This document shows, in pieces, positions 27,699 to 37,440 of a stretch of 64,000 bases of DNA. The position numbers and the translations under genes were made by a program. Within the stretch, counting starts at the first letter, position 1. Every line of letters starts with the position of its first letter. The notes below the pieces were generated by a model that saw only the letters and a list, made by a program, of their open reading frames with translations, did not search any database and was not told where the DNA came from. This stretch comes from Flavobacteriaceae bacterium PS02338 (GTDB taxonomy: Bacteria; Bacteroidota; Bacteroidia; Sphingobacteriales; Sphingobacteriaceae), in NCBI GenBank assembly GCA_029959615.1, contig JASCOD010000002.1, forward strand, positions 372,001-436,000, given 5' to 3'.

Positions 27699-28340
27699 TT
27701 AACCGTTGCAGTAATCTCTTTTAAAATCCGATGACATTTGTTCCGTGATACGAATAATGTCATCTGCCTCGTTGGAATTGTTGTAGATTAACTGATTGCA
27801 AGTTTCTTTGTAGGGCAATAGATACTCTTTGTATGCCGGTACCACATGATTATGCCATTTGTACAAAACATCATCTTCAGGGTAGCCTCTTTCAATACCA
27901 TCTCTTTGGATTCTTCTTTCCAAAGCGATATTTTCATCAGCTTCTATAAAAATCTTATAATCAATTAGTTTATGTATCTCTGTAAAATGCAGAATAAAAA
28001 GTCCTTCTACAATAATTATTGGAGCAGGATGGATTTCTAGGATTTTGGTTACAGCTAAAGGATTATTGAAGTTATATTCCTTTTTGTAGACAGTTTCTCC
28101 GCTGATTAGTTTTTTGATATCTAACAAGAACTGTTGGTCATCTATGGTGCTTGGAAGATCAAAATTGTATAATTTGTTTTCTTCCTGAGTCATTTCGCCT
28201 GCAGGAATGTAATAGTCATCTTGTGATACCAGGGTAACTTCATCCGTTTTAAAATGATGAAGGAAACTATGTAAGAAAAAGGTTTTGCCAGAGCCACTTC
28301 CTCCCGCAATACCGATAATTATAGGCTTATTACTTTTCAT
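27699..28340 (-). CDS. udk: Uridine kinase
   Basis: 213 residues, the normal size. A P-loop opens the protein (GIAGGSGSGKTFFLHSFL), followed by SQDDYYIP, the phosphate-acceptor motif FDLPSTID, and VEGLFILHF. It phosphorylates uridine and cytidine with ATP or GTP in pyrimidine salvage. The C-terminal lid RRIQRDGIERGYPEDDV is also present. Its start overlaps the end of the LysM-protein gene by 11 bases, so the two are probably co-transcribed. Confidence 0.93.
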   Translation of the reverse strand: MKSNKPIIIGIAGGSGSGKTFFLHSFLHHFKTDEVTLVSQDDYYIPAGEMTQEENKLYNFDLPSTIDDQQFLLDIKKLISGETVYKKEYNFNNPLAVTKILEIHPAPIIIVEGLFILHFTEIHKLIDYKIFIEADENIALERRIQRDGIERGYPEDDVLYKWHNHVVPAYKEYLLPYKETCNQLIYNNSNEADDIIRITEQMSSDFKRDYCNG

Positions 28341-29649
28341 TTTCTTTTGGACCGTAGGTTAGATTACAGAAAAAACGTTTGTCTAATGCGCCAACGGCAT
28401 CAGCCACTGCTTTAGTCATTACAATAATCACGTCTTTTGTAGTTTCGTTTTCGGTAAATTTGCCAACTACCTTCGCAAAGGTAGAACGGTTAGTCATTGG
28501 ATTAGTGATTTGTATAATAGTACCTACAGGTGCTGTACGGTGCAAAATCAACATTTTGTTTGGGTCTAAATCAGGATCGCTAATCCAAACACCGGTACCT
28601 TTTTCCTCAATTTTATTTAAGCCATAAACTGCCGCTGGTCTTTTCAGATTTGGATTTTTTAAGGTTTCTGAACCTTCCGTCGGTTCTTCATCCGTATTGC
28701 TCGCTGAAACTGGGGTAACTGCTGCTGGTTTCTCTCCCTTAATAATTAGCTTTTGTCCTACTATTAAATCATTTGAAGTTAAATTGTTGTAGGTCTTCAA
28801 CTGATAAGTAGTTAATTGGTATTTCTGGGCAACGGAATAAATAGTTTCGCCAGTAGCTACCACATGCTCAAAAGAAGGATCATTTTTAGTTGGAGGAACA
28901 ACTATAGGAGAGCTAGTAGGGATTGTTTTTGTCTCAATAGGTTTGCTTGGCACGGTAGCAGTGTTGGCGCTGGTTGTAGGTTGATCTGCCTTAATTGGAA
29001 TTTTTAAAGTCTGTCCAATACTTAAATTGTTAGAGCTTAATCCATTCAATTCCTTGATTTCTTCTACGGTTACCCCATATTGTTTAGCAATTACACCTAG
29101 GTATTCTTTAGGTTTAACGGTATGTTCTGCAACTAAATTTCCCGCTACAGGCGGTGGCATTTCTGATTGTTTTACAACGGTAGAAGTAGCTGCTTTTGTA
29201 CTACTTTTAGTAAAAGGTATTCTCAAAACCTGGCCAACTTGAAGATTATTATTGCTCAAGTTGTTTAACTTTTTGATATCTGCCGTAGTAGTGGCAAATT
29301 TCTCAGCAATTAAGTTTAAATTATCTTTAGCCGCAACCGTATAATCGAAGAAATTGGTAGTATTGATACTCGGTGAATTAGTTGATGGCTTATCATTAAA
29401 CGGGATTTCGGTAGGTACTTTAATAATAGAGCCTATCTGTAAATTGGCATTGTTATTAAAGGCCTGTACATCCTTCGCATTTACGTTGTATCTTCTTGAT
29501 ATAGAATAGTAACTTTCTTTGGGATCTACTTTGTGGATGATGAGTTTTTTACCGTTGTTGTTCTCAACTCCTATAGAATCTAAAGGAGTATTAGCGTAGG
29601 CAGTTGCCGAGCAAAAGAGAGCGGTGATCAAAATATATCTTTTTAACAT
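28330..29649 (-). CDS. Periplasmic protein with four LysM domains and an RlpA-like domain
   Basis: 439 residues with a signal peptide (MLKRYILITALFCSATAYA). Four LysM repeats are seen near residues 33-80, 102-150, 175-220 and 262-305, each with the ISRRYNV or IAEKFAT type of core and an IGSIIKVP or VGQVLRIP end. The last 110 residues resemble the double-psi beta-barrel of RlpA (VGTIIQITNPMTNRSTFAKVVG). It probably binds peptidoglycan. The proline, serine and threonine-rich stretches between the repeats look like linkers. Co-transcription with udk is a chance neighbour link rather than a known pathway. Confidence 0.88.
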   Translation of the reverse strand: MLKRYILITALFCSATAYANTPLDSIGVENNNGKKLIIHKVDPKESYYSISRRYNVNAKDVQAFNNNANLQIGSIIKVPTEIPFNDKPSTNSPSINTTNFFDYTVAAKDNLNLIAEKFATTTADIKKLNNLSNNNLQVGQVLRIPFTKSSTKAATSTVVKQSEMPPPVAGNLVAEHTVKPKEYLGVIAKQYGVTVEEIKELNGLSSNNLSIGQTLKIPIKADQPTTSANTATVPSKPIETKTIPTSSPIVVPPTKNDPSFEHVVATGETIYSVAQKYQLTTYQLKTYNNLTSNDLIVGQKLIIKGEKPAAVTPVSASNTDEEPTEGSETLKNPNLKRPAAVYGLNKIEEKGTGVWISDPDLDPNKMLILHRTAPVGTIIQITNPMTNRSTFAKVVGKFTENETTKDVIIVMTKAVADAVGALDKRFFCNLTYGPKENEK

Positions 29650-29784
29650 CTATATTCTCAAATTTTTGGAGGTACAATTATACGAATAATATATAGTATC
29701 GTTAACAATGTAACTAAACGGTAACATTTAATATTCTATTGTACTAAATTACAATTAGCTTAAAACTAATTCACCTAAGTTTTG

Positions 29785-29792
29785 TTAATTTG
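29785..29792 (+). promoter_or_regulatory. Candidate -7 box of dps
   Basis: TTAATTTG matches TAnnTTTG except at the second base. It would give a start near 29797 and a 19-nt leader, the same leader length as speD. A -33 box is not evident. Confidence 0.4.
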
Positions 29793-29815
29793 ATACGATT
29801 AAAAACATAAATATT

Positions 29816-30295
29816 ATGTCAGCAAAAGAAATAAATTTAAGCGAAAAACAAGTAAAACCAGTGGTTGATATGTTGAATGAATATTTAGCAAACTACCACA
29901 TTCACTACCAAAAATTAAGAGGCTGCCATTGGAACATTAAAGGACAAAACTTCTTTACACTTCACTTGAAGTTTGAGGAACTTTATACCAACGCTCAGCT
30001 AACTATTGATGAAATTGCAGAACGCGTGCTTACCTTAGGAAAGGCACCTCATAGCCGTTTTGCAGATTACATTAAAGAATCTGCTATTAAAGAAATTGAT
30101 ACTATTGGTTTAGCGGATACCGCAATGGTGGAAGCTGTTTTGGATGATATGACTAAGTTAATTGAATTAGAACGTGATTTGTTAGAAGCTACAGATAAAG
30201 CTGGAGATGATGGTTCTAACGATATGGTGAACCGTTTTATGCAATTTAAAGAGAAAACCATTTGGATGTTAAAGTCTTTCTTAGGAAAGAAATAA
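29816..30295 (+). CDS. dps: Dps family ferritin-like DNA protection protein
   Basis: 159 residues, usual for Dps. The ferroxidase site residues are in place: HYQKLRGCHWNIKGQNFFTL (His and helix-B residues), then HLKFEELYTNAQLTIDEIAER with the DEIAER-type ligands. Dps forms dodecamers that store iron and protect DNA from peroxide. Cys in CHWN is not typical of the site itself. The gene is monocistronic, and a large inverted-repeat region follows it. Confidence 0.95.
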   Translation: MSAKEINLSEKQVKPVVDMLNEYLANYHIHYQKLRGCHWNIKGQNFFTLHLKFEELYTNAQLTIDEIAERVLTLGKAPHSRFADYIKESAIKEIDTIGLADTAMVEAVLDDMTKLIELERDLLEATDKAGDDGSNDMVNRFMQFKEKTIWMLKSFLGKK

Positions 30296-30341
30296 TTTCT
30301 GATGAGATAATTGGCTAATGTGATGATTAGCTGATTTAATT

Positions 30342-30469
30342 AAGCCACAGATGCACAGATTAGAAAATGATTCGTGCGTTTGTGGCTTTTTAGTTGCGAT
30401 ATTTCGTTAATTCGTAATTTCTGTTTAGTTATTCCTTTTTATTAATTGAGATCTGTGCATCTGTGGCTT
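30342..30469. repeat. Long inverted repeat of the CCACAGATGCACAGAT family
   Basis: A perfect 19-bp pair (AAGCCACAGATGCACAGAT at 30342-30360 and its complement at 30451-30469). A third, diverged complement copy lies at 30370-30390. Related copies occur at 54080-54146 and, more diverged, at 37362-37427. It lies between dps and ubiD. Confidence 0.85.
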
Positions 30470-30531
30470 TTTATGATGTATATCATTCCTAAATCATCAA
30501 ATGATCACATTCCCACATCATCAAATTCTAT

Positions 30532-30539
30532 TATCTTTG
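30532..30539 (+). promoter_or_regulatory. -7 box of ubiD placed for a leaderless transcript
   Basis: TATCTTTG, a full consensus match, ends 4 bases before the ATG at 30544, so the expected start site is at or beside the A of the start codon. Confidence 0.6.
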
Positions 30540-30543
30540 AGGC

Positions 30544-32370
30544 ATGGGATATAAAAGCTTGGCCGAATGTGTTGCTGATTTAGAAAAGCACGGCCATCTG
30601 ATTAGAATAAAAGAAGAAGTAGATCCGTATTTAGAGATGGCCGCTATCCATCTTCGCGTTTATGAGAAGCAAGGACCGGCCTTATTATTCGAAAAAGTAA
30701 AAGGAAGTCCATTTCAAGCCGTTTCAAACTTGTTTGGAACCATAGAACGCTCTAAATTTATGTTTAGAGATAGTTTGCCAAAGGTTCAGGAATTAGTGGA
30801 GTTGCGCTCTGATCCGATGAAAGCTTTGAAGAAACCATTTAAATACATTGGAACAGGGCTAACAGCTTTAACAGCATTACCTTTAAAACAATCCCTATTC
30901 AAACAAACTTTTCAGAAAACAACTATTGCTGCCCTTCCCCAAATTGTAAATTGGCCAATGGACGGCGGGCCTTTCATTACCATGCCGCAGGTTTTTACGG
31001 AAGATATTGATAAACCAGGGGTGATGAACAGCAACTTGGGGATGTATCGTATTCAATTAGCAGGTAACGATTACGTCCAAGACAAAGAAATAGGATTACA
31101 TTATCAAATTCACAGAGGTATTGGCGTGCATCAAACTAAAGCCAATAAAAAAGGACAACCTCTAAAAGTGAGCATATTTGTTGGTGGTCCACCTTCGCAT
31201 CCCTTGGCAGCAGTTATGCCATTGCCAGAGGGATTGTCAGAGCTTACTTTTGCAGGTGCCTTAGGTAATAGAAGATTTAGGTATTTTAGGGATGAAGAAG
31301 ATTTCGTGATTTCTGCCGATGCTGATTTTGTAATTACCGGAACGGTAGAACCTCACGATAATAAACTAGAAGGTCCATTTGGAGATCATTTAGGTTACTA
31401 TAGCTTAATACATCCTTTTCCTTTAATGAAAGTACATAATGTATATCATAAAAAAGATGCATTGTGGTCTTTTACCGTAGTGGGTCGTCCACCACAAGAA
31501 GATACCAGTTTTGGAGCGTTAATTCATGAGATTTCTGGTTCGGCTATTCCACAAGAAATACATGGTCTAAAGGAAGTAAATGCAGTAGATGCAGCAGGTG
31601 TACACCCGCTATTATTTGCTATTGGAAGTGAGCGTTATACTCCTTATTTGAAGGAAAGAAAACCTCAGGAAATTTTAACCATCAGCAACCATATTTTAGG
31701 CAAGAACCAGTTGAGCCTGGCTAAATATTTATTCATCGCCGCCAAAGAAGATGATGAAACGTTAAATACTCACGACATTAAGCGTTTCTTAAGTCATGTG
31801 TTGGAACGTATAGATTGGAAAAGGGATGTACATTTCCATACCAATACAACCATTGATACTTTAGATTATTCTGGTGATGGTTTGAATTCTGGCTCTAAAG
31901 TAGTTTTCGCAGCGGCAGGAGAAAAGAAACGTGATTTGTTAACAGCTTTGCCTCCTGATTTTAAATTAGAAGCCGATCATGCGTTAGCTACTGAGGGTAT
32001 ATTGACAGTCCGATTGGATGAATATCAAGATCAAGAACAAGGAAAAGCATCTATTGCTTTACTTAAAGAACAATTAAGAGTAAACAACCTAACAGCAATT
32101 CCGTTAGTGATAGTTTGTGACGATGCTGATTTTACCGCAGAAAATATCAATAATCTAGTTTGGGTAGCTTTTACAAGAAGCAATCCAGCGACAGATATAG
32201 ACGGAGTAGACGATTTTACGGAGAATAAGCATTGGGGATGCAAAGGTTCTTTAATTATTGATGCCCGTAAAAAACCACATCACGCACCAGAGTTAATTAA
32301 GGATTTAGATGTAGAAAAGAAAGTGGATAGAATGGGAGAGAAGGGTGGTTCGCTCTACGGGATTATTTAA
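30544..32370 (+). CDS. ubiD: UbiD-family decarboxylase
   Basis: 608 residues, the Bacteroidota size for this family. Family pieces include HGRTVEPHDNK-like VTGTVEPHDNKLEGPFGDH, the Glu-Arg motif region LAAVMPLPEGLSELTFAGAL, and VGRPPQEDTSFG near the middle. UbiD enzymes use prenylated FMN to decarboxylate aromatic acids, and in menaquinone producers they probably act in quinone synthesis. The prenyltransferase UbiX partner is not in the window. It ends convergently with an outer-membrane protein gene, with a palindrome between them. Confidence 0.93.
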   Translation: MGYKSLAECVADLEKHGHLIRIKEEVDPYLEMAAIHLRVYEKQGPALLFEKVKGSPFQAVSNLFGTIERSKFMFRDSLPKVQELVELRSDPMKALKKPFKYIGTGLTALTALPLKQSLFKQTFQKTTIAALPQIVNWPMDGGPFITMPQVFTEDIDKPGVMNSNLGMYRIQLAGNDYVQDKEIGLHYQIHRGIGVHQTKANKKGQPLKVSIFVGGPPSHPLAAVMPLPEGLSELTFAGALGNRRFRYFRDEEDFVISADADFVITGTVEPHDNKLEGPFGDHLGYYSLIHPFPLMKVHNVYHKKDALWSFTVVGRPPQEDTSFGALIHEISGSAIPQEIHGLKEVNAVDAAGVHPLLFAIGSERYTPYLKERKPQEILTISNHILGKNQLSLAKYLFIAAKEDDETLNTHDIKRFLSHVLERIDWKRDVHFHTNTTIDTLDYSGDGLNSGSKVVFAAAGEKKRDLLTALPPDFKLEADHALATEGILTVRLDEYQDQEQGKASIALLKEQLRVNNLTAIPLVIVCDDADFTAENINNLVWVAFTRSNPATDIDGVDDFTENKHWGCKGSLIIDARKKPHHAPELIKDLDVEKKVDRMGEKGGSLYGII

Positions 32371-32374
32371 TATT

Positions 32375-32450
32375 TGTCATTCCGAGGAAACGAGGAATCT
32401 GTTTTTAGATAAGAAATATCAACAGATTCTTCGCTGCACTCAGAATGACA
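32375..32450. repeat. Intergenic palindrome TGTCATTCCGAGG type
   Basis: Imperfect arms TGTCATTCCGAGGAAACGAG (from 32375) and the complement of TGTCATTCTGAGTGCAGCGA (ending 32450) face each other around a short spacer. It lies between convergent stops and may act as a terminator. Confidence 0.8.
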
Positions 32451-32456
32451 AGAAAA

Positions 32457-34004
32457 CTAAAATCTAATTCCGAAAGTCAAGAAGAAATTGTTATTGGTGA
32501 ATTTGGAACTTGCTACTGGTTCTGAACCATTATTCAAGGTATAAGGTAAGCTCGTGCCATTAGTTTCAACTCGCTGATAAGCTAGATCAAAATAATAGTT
32601 GTCAACTCTATAACCTAACCCGCCACTATACATCTTGGTCTCGAAAAGCTTATCGTCGTCATTCTTAAAAGGACTTCCATTTAAGCCGTAACCAGCTCTC
32701 AAACTAATATTATCTACTTTGTATTCGCCCCCAACTCTATAATTAACTGCGCTGGTGTAATTATTTCTTACGGCTGCATTGCTACTATTGATAACATCAG
32801 TTCCACCATTAGAGCCATTAGTTGAAAATCTGATGCTAGAGTAATCAATAAAATCTACATCAGCAGAAATAATACCTTGACCACCAATTACGTAACTTGC
32901 ACCTAAAGAGCCTTTTAAGGGTGTTCTTAAATTATAGGTAAATTCGTAAACCGTAGCCTGATTTGTATAAACATCATTCGATAGTCTGTTATTCAGCGTT
33001 TCGGAATAAGTGTCGTCTATAGTAAACCAAGTCGGGGTTTGAAAAGTGGCACCAATTCTAAAAGCGCTAACTGGTCTAAATATAATCCCGAGTCTACCGT
33101 TTACACCAGATCCTCTGGTTTCTTGGTTTTGAAGATAGCTTAATGTATAGCTCTCGGTTGGACCATATTGACCAAAAGTAGGAGAGCTTACATTATCATC
33201 ATATGCCTTTAGGGAACCTTGTTCAGTAAACTCTGCATCGCTTGTATAGCGTAAACTAACTAAGCCAATATTTGCACCGATATAAACTTGGTTAGAGATA
33301 TTTACGGCGCCTGCAAAATTAAACTCGGAAACAGACCCAGAACGAATTTCATTTTTAGATTGCGTATTCGCTGTAAAAGGGTTATTAATAGTTTCGTTTG
33401 CCGTATAAGAATTTGTGTTGCCTGGCGTATTAAAATTTATTAAAAAATTGTCATAAGCCATTCCTTCTAGAGAGCTCTTTTCTAGTGAGTTGTCATTTGG
33501 ATCTTTGTATCTATTAGCTAATTCGGCAAAGTAGTTTCTGATAGAATTATTATTATTAGTGCCTCCGAAGTTACTTTCTAATGAATAATCATTATTGCGT
33601 GTGTAACCTAAGCCAAATACAGTACTAATCACACCTTTTTGAGTGTCTTGACCTTTCATTCGAATACTTGGCGTATAGAAAACAGCTCCTAATTGATTAA
33701 TGTTTAAGCGATTTTTATCTGCTTTTGTGCTAGAGCTTAAGAAACTACTATTGGCACCTGCCTGATTAAATTCTGGTGTAAATGCGAATTCTGATCTGGT
33801 GAATAAACCGAGTCCCGCAGGGTTTCCTCCTAAAGAACTCATATCACCACCCACACCAATTTGGGCATTTCCCATTCCCTTAAAGCGTGCGGTGCTACCA
33901 TAATTTGTTTGTGAAAAGCGAAGCCCGTCACTGCCATATTGGGCGTATGTAGTGCCCGCAGTTGCTACCATAGCAACTGCAAGCATAGAAATTATCTTTT
34001 TCAT
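32457..34004 (-). CDS. FadL/OMPP1-like outer membrane protein
   Basis: 515 residues with a signal peptide (MKKIISMLAVAMVATAGTTYA). The segment GSTARFKGMGNAQIGVGGDM with NPAGLGLFTRSEFAF is typical of the OMPP1/FadL/TodX barrel family, which passes hydrophobic compounds. The remainder is a chain of amphipathic strands ending in FGIRF. The ligand is unknown. It is read with the lipoprotein gene upstream (27 bp away). Confidence 0.85.
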   Translation of the reverse strand: MKKIISMLAVAMVATAGTTYAQYGSDGLRFSQTNYGSTARFKGMGNAQIGVGGDMSSLGGNPAGLGLFTRSEFAFTPEFNQAGANSSFLSSSTKADKNRLNINQLGAVFYTPSIRMKGQDTQKGVISTVFGLGYTRNNDYSLESNFGGTNNNNSIRNYFAELANRYKDPNDNSLEKSSLEGMAYDNFLINFNTPGNTNSYTANETINNPFTANTQSKNEIRSGSVSEFNFAGAVNISNQVYIGANIGLVSLRYTSDAEFTEQGSLKAYDDNVSSPTFGQYGPTESYTLSYLQNQETRGSGVNGRLGIIFRPVSAFRIGATFQTPTWFTIDDTYSETLNNRLSNDVYTNQATVYEFTYNLRTPLKGSLGASYVIGGQGIISADVDFIDYSSIRFSTNGSNGGTDVINSSNAAVRNNYTSAVNYRVGGEYKVDNISLRAGYGLNGSPFKNDDDKLFETKMYSGGLGYRVDNYYFDLAYQRVETNGTSLPYTLNNGSEPVASSKFTNNNFFLTFGIRF

Positions 34005-34031
34005 TTTGTGTTTGATGTTAATTTAGTAGTA

Positions 34032-34967
34032 TTATCTGCCACCGCCTCTTGAGGGTCTACCTCCACCATTAGAGCTGCTACCACTACTGCTGCTACCGCC
34101 AGTTCTGCCACCGCTACTACCATTTGAAGAAGAAGGAGGTGGAGTATAACTAGGTCTTGAGCTTTCAGAAGTACGTGTTGGTCTGGAGTCTCCGCTGTTA
34201 CTTACTCTGCTAGGTCTACCACCATCGCTGTTGCCTCTAGAAGAAGTGCCATTTGTAGTAGTTGTGGCAGGATTGTAAGATTCTGGTCTTGAGCCAGTAC
34301 GACCTGCAACTCCAGTGTTTCCACCTGTTCTAGTACCTCTACTGATCACAGAGCCGTTAGGTCTTACACCAACACCATTTTCTGCACCGCGATTTGGTCT
34401 CGGACGGTAATTCTCATTGTTTCTTACAATGACGTTACCACCACCCCAGCCACCGCCGCCCCAATATCCACCACCCCAGTAGCCTCCACCGAAACCGCCT
34501 CCCCAACCGAAGCCACCGCCCCAGTAAGAATAAGGACCCCAAGTATTCCAACGGTAAGGACTACCATAAAATGCCCAAGATGAATATGGATTATACCAAC
34601 GGTTAAAGCCCCAACCATAGTTAAAGCCTAATGACCAATCGTAAGGATTGTACCACGAGTTATAACCATAAACGTTATAATAATCATCAAAATAAACTCT
34701 GTTAGGACTACCGTAGTAAAATCTATCAATTCTAGATGCATAATCCATATCGTAGCTTTCATCGCTCGATCTGTAATTGGCATCATATCGACTAGTATCT
34801 ATCTGCGCAGTTTGAGCTGGAGGTGCATATTTGTAAACCCTAGCTTGTGCAGTAGTGTTGTACACATCGTCGGCACTGTTGTTTTGCGCCATCTTTTGTG
34901 TAGAGCAAGAGGCAACCAACATGGCGGCTGCCGCAAGTGTACTGGTTAAAAAATGATTGACTCTCAT
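34032..34967 (-). CDS. Low-complexity lipoprotein rich in Gly, Trp, Tyr and Ser
   Basis: 311 residues. A lipoprotein signal (LVASC, Cys21) is followed by an aromatic section (FDDYYNVYGYNSWYNPYDWS), then a Gly-Trp repeat (YWGGGFGWGGGFGGGYWGGG) and a C-terminal third made of Arg, Ser, Gly and Pro. No fold or family can be named. It is the first gene of a pair with the FadL-like protein. Low complexity makes any homology search risky. Confidence 0.65.
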   Translation of the reverse strand: MRVNHFLTSTLAAAAMLVASCSTQKMAQNNSADDVYNTTAQARVYKYAPPAQTAQIDTSRYDANYRSSDESYDMDYASRIDRFYYGSPNRVYFDDYYNVYGYNSWYNPYDWSLGFNYGWGFNRWYNPYSSWAFYGSPYRWNTWGPYSYWGGGFGWGGGFGGGYWGGGYWGGGGWGGGNVIVRNNENYRPRPNRGAENGVGVRPNGSVISRGTRTGGNTGVAGRTGSRPESYNPATTTTNGTSSRGNSDGGRPSRVSNSGDSRPTRTSESSRPSYTPPPSSSNGSSGGRTGGSSSSGSSSNGGGRPSRGGGR

Positions 34968-34989
34968 TGTATTAGGTTTTATTTGTGTG

Positions 34990-34997
34990 CAAAATTA
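34990..34997 (-). promoter_or_regulatory. -7 box of the low-complexity lipoprotein gene
   Basis: Minus strand reads TAATTTTG, a full TAnnTTTG match. Start near 34985, leader of about 18 nt. It is close to the divergent proS promoter. Confidence 0.55.
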
Positions 34998-35016
34998 AAT
35001 TGTGACTATAAATTTA

Positions 35017-35024
35017 TAGCTTTG
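35017..35024 (+). promoter_or_regulatory. -7 box of proS
   Basis: TAGCTTTG, a full TAnnTTTG match. A TTG at 35000-35002 is only 14 bases upstream, short for a -33 box. The leader would be about 44 nt. Confidence 0.55.
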
Positions 35025-35072
35025 TAGCCATCAATACAAGAAATTTAACACAAAAAACGTTCCAAATAAGTT

Positions 35073-36545
35073 ATGAGCAAAGGTATTACGAGTAAAAGTG
35101 AAGATTATTCGCAATGGTATAACGAAATTGTTATAAAAGCCGATTTGGCAGAGCATTCGTCAGTTAAGGGATGTATGGTAATTAAGCCGTACGGATACTC
35201 TATCTGGGAGAAAATGCAAGCGGTTTTAGACCATAAATTTAAAGAAACAGGTCATAGCAATGCGTACTTTCCTTTGTTTATCCCCAAATCTTATTTTTCT
35301 AAAGAAGCGGCTCACGTGGATGGCTTTGCTACAGAGTGTGCCGTTGTGACACACTATCGTTTGAAAAATGATGGAAATGGTAACATCATTGTTGATGAAG
35401 AAGCTAAATTGGAAGAAGAATTGATTGTTCGTCCAACTTCAGAAACTATCATTTGGAACACTTATAAGGGATGGATTCAATCTTACCGTGATTTGCCTTT
35501 ATTGATTAACCAATGGGCTAATGTTGTCCGTTGGGAGATGAGAACTCGTTTGTTTTTACGTACCACTGAGTTTTTGTGGCAAGAAGGACATACCGCTCAT
35601 GCAACTGCGGAAGAGGCTATTGAAGAGACTGAAAAAATGCTTGATGTATACGCTGATTTTGCAGAGAATTGGATGGGTGTACCAGTGGTTAAAGGAAGAA
35701 AGACTGAAACCGAGCGTTTTGCTGGTGCCTTGGATACTTATTGCATCGAAGCATTAATGCAAGATGGAAAGGCACTTCAAGCTGGAACGTCTCACTTCTT
35801 AGGTCAAAATTTTGCTAAAGCGTTTGATGTGAAGTTTACCAGCAAAGAGGGTAAGCAAGAGTATGTATGGGCAAGTTCTTGGGGAGTTTCTACTCGTTTA
35901 ATGGGAGCTTTAATCATGGCGCATAGTGATGATAGCGGTTTGGTACTTCCTCCAAAATTGGCTCCAATACAAGTAGTAATTGTGCCTATCCACAAAGGAG
36001 ATGAGGAATTGCAAAAAATATCTTCTTTCGTAGATGAGTTGACTCCAAGATTAAAAGGTTTTGGCATCTCAGTAAAATACGATGATAGAGATAGCCAACG
36101 TCCTGGATTTAAATTTGCAGAATATGAACTGAAAGGGGTGCCTATTCGTTTAGCCATCGGTGCGAGAGATATGGAAAATGGCACGGTAGAATTGGCTCGT
36201 AGAGATACTAAAGAAAAGTTCACCGTTCCTCAAGAAGGATTAGCGGAATATATCTTCCAAATGTTGGCTCAAATCCAACAAAATATCTATGATAAAGCTT
36301 TGAAATTTAGAAATGAGCATATCACCGAAGCTAATTCATATGAAGAATTTAAGGAGTTATTAGAAACGAAAACTGGTTTCATTGCTGCGCACTGGGATGG
36401 TACTGCCGAAACAGAAAAGCGTATCAAAGAGGAAACCAAAGCTACAATTAGGTGTATTCCATTAGATAATAAGCTTGAAGATGGCGTTTGTATTTTAACA
36501 GGAAAGCCGTCTAAGCAAAGAGTATTGTTCGCAAGAGCTTATTAG
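35073..36545 (+). CDS. proS: Prolyl-tRNA synthetase, archaeal/eukaryotic-like short type
   Basis: 490 residues. Class II motifs are visible: motif 2 region ([23 protein letters not shown]), motif 3 region ([20 protein letters not shown]), then the anticodon-binding domain ([20 protein letters not shown]) and a C-terminal zinc-type tail. It lacks the YbaK-like editing insertion of the long bacterial form. It charges tRNA-Pro. Start at ATG 35073 after its own promoter. A perfect inverted repeat follows the stop. Confidence 0.96.
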   Translation: MSKGITSKSEDYSQWYNEIVIKADLAEHSSVKGCMVIKPYGYSIWEKMQAVLDHKFKETGHSNAYFPLFIPKSYFSKEAAHVDGFATECAVVTHYRLKNDGNGNIIVDEEAKLEEELIVRPTSETIIWNTYKGWIQSYRDLPLLINQWANVVRWEMRTRLFLRTTEFLWQEGHTAHATAEEAIEETEKMLDVYADFAENWMGVPVVKGRKTETERFAGALDTYCIEALMQDGKALQAGTSHFLGQNFAKAFDVKFTSKEGKQEYVWASSWGVSTRLMGALIMAHSDDSGLVLPPKLAPIQVVIVPIHKGDEELQKISSFVDELTPRLKGFGISVKYDDRDSQRPGFKFAEYELKGVPIRLAIGARDMENGTVELARRDTKEKFTVPQEGLAEYIFQMLAQIQQNIYDKALKFRNEHITEANSYEEFKELLETKTGFIAAHWDGTAETEKRIKEETKATIRCIPLDNKLEDGVCILTGKPSKQRVLFARAY

Positions 36546-36551
36546 CCAATT

Positions 36552-36637
36552 CGTCATTGCGAGGCACGAAGCAATCTTAATGCGATAAGCAAATCAATAT
36601 AAGTCGTTGTAAGATTGCTTCGTGCCTCGCAATGACG
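36552..36637. repeat. Perfect 28-bp inverted repeat, family GTCATTGCGAGGCACGAAG
   Basis: Arms 36552-36579 and 36610-36637 are exact complements (starting CGTCATTGCGAGGCACGAAG) around a 30-bp spacer. The same 26-bp arm core occurs at 59562-59637. It follows the proS stop by 6 bases. Confidence 0.95.
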
Positions 36638-36651
36638 TGACTAAAAGTATT

Positions 36652-37353
36652 ATGGAAAAACAAACCGATAACTATCAACTTATATTAGATAAACTAGAAA
36701 GTAGGGCTTCCTTAAAACAGGAGATTTATAGAAATACGGTAGATGTTTTTGCGATAGCTAAGAAAGCTTTATCTAAGTTAGCATCGCGATTGCATCAAGA
36801 TTATACGGTAAACAATCCTTCTGTTGAAGTAGCTTATAAAGATACGCATCAATTTGAAGCAGAACTTAAGTTTTCTGGGGATATGTTGTTGTTATCCATG
36901 CATAGTAACGTTTTTAATTTTGAGGAAGGCCATCGAATTTTTTCGTCTAGTTACATCAAAGCCAATCTTAACTTAAGCTACTGTGGAGTAATTTATATCC
37001 ACAATTTTTTGGCAGATTCTATCAAGTACAATCGCTTGGCAGATGAAGGAACTTTAGTGGCTCGTATATTAATCAACAAAGAAAAACGTTTCATTGTAGA
37101 AGGTGAAGGCCAACTGGGTTTCTTATATGAAGCTTTTAGTGAGCACGAAATTAATGAAGAAGTATTGACTCATATTTTCGAGTTGGCAATACTAGATTGT
37201 ATTGATACGGATTTACAATTACCGCCTTATGCTTCGGTAAAAGATATCAATTTACATCAGAAGCAAACTACTTTAGCAGCTAGTGGTTATCCAACCGGAA
37301 AGCGTTTAGGCTACTTGTTTAAATCGGAAGTACAACAGAATAATAATTTATAA
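36652..37353 (+). CDS. Conserved-type hypothetical protein, unrecognised
   Basis: 233 residues from the ATG at 36652 (MEKQTDNYQLILDKLESRAS). A GTG start 10 codons upstream lies inside the inverted repeat and is rejected. No motif was recognised: there is no signal peptide or membrane segment. The protein is soluble, with mixed helix and strand segments (HSNVFNFEEGHRIFSSSYIK, AVIYIHNFLADSIKYNRLAD-like). Its own promoter is not clear. The function is unknown. Confidence 0.7.
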   Translation: MEKQTDNYQLILDKLESRASLKQEIYRNTVDVFAIAKKALSKLASRLHQDYTVNNPSVEVAYKDTHQFEAELKFSGDMLLLSMHSNVFNFEEGHRIFSSSYIKANLNLSYCGVIYIHNFLADSIKYNRLADEGTLVARILINKEKRFIVEGEGQLGFLYEAFSEHEINEEVLTHIFELAILDCIDTDLQLPPYASVKDINLHQKQTTLAASGYPTGKRLGYLFKSEVQQNNNL

Positions 37354-37361
37354 ATAAACTA

Positions 37362-37427
37362 AACCACATAGGCACATAGTAAATTGTATCATTTACTCGA
37401 CTATCAAACCTATGTTTCTATGTGGTT
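37362..37427. repeat. Inverted repeat AACCACATAGGCACATAG
   Basis: Arms at 37362-37379 and 37410-37427 are complementary with 2 mismatches over 18 bp. It resembles the CCACAGATGCACAGAT family by pattern, and lies just before the PLP-enzyme start codon (37441). Confidence 0.75.
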
Positions 37428-37440
37428 AAAAAATATTGAT

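Noticed and set aside
36622..36651. GTG start for the hypothetical gene at 36652
   Set aside because: The extra residues are encoded by the inverted repeat after proS.
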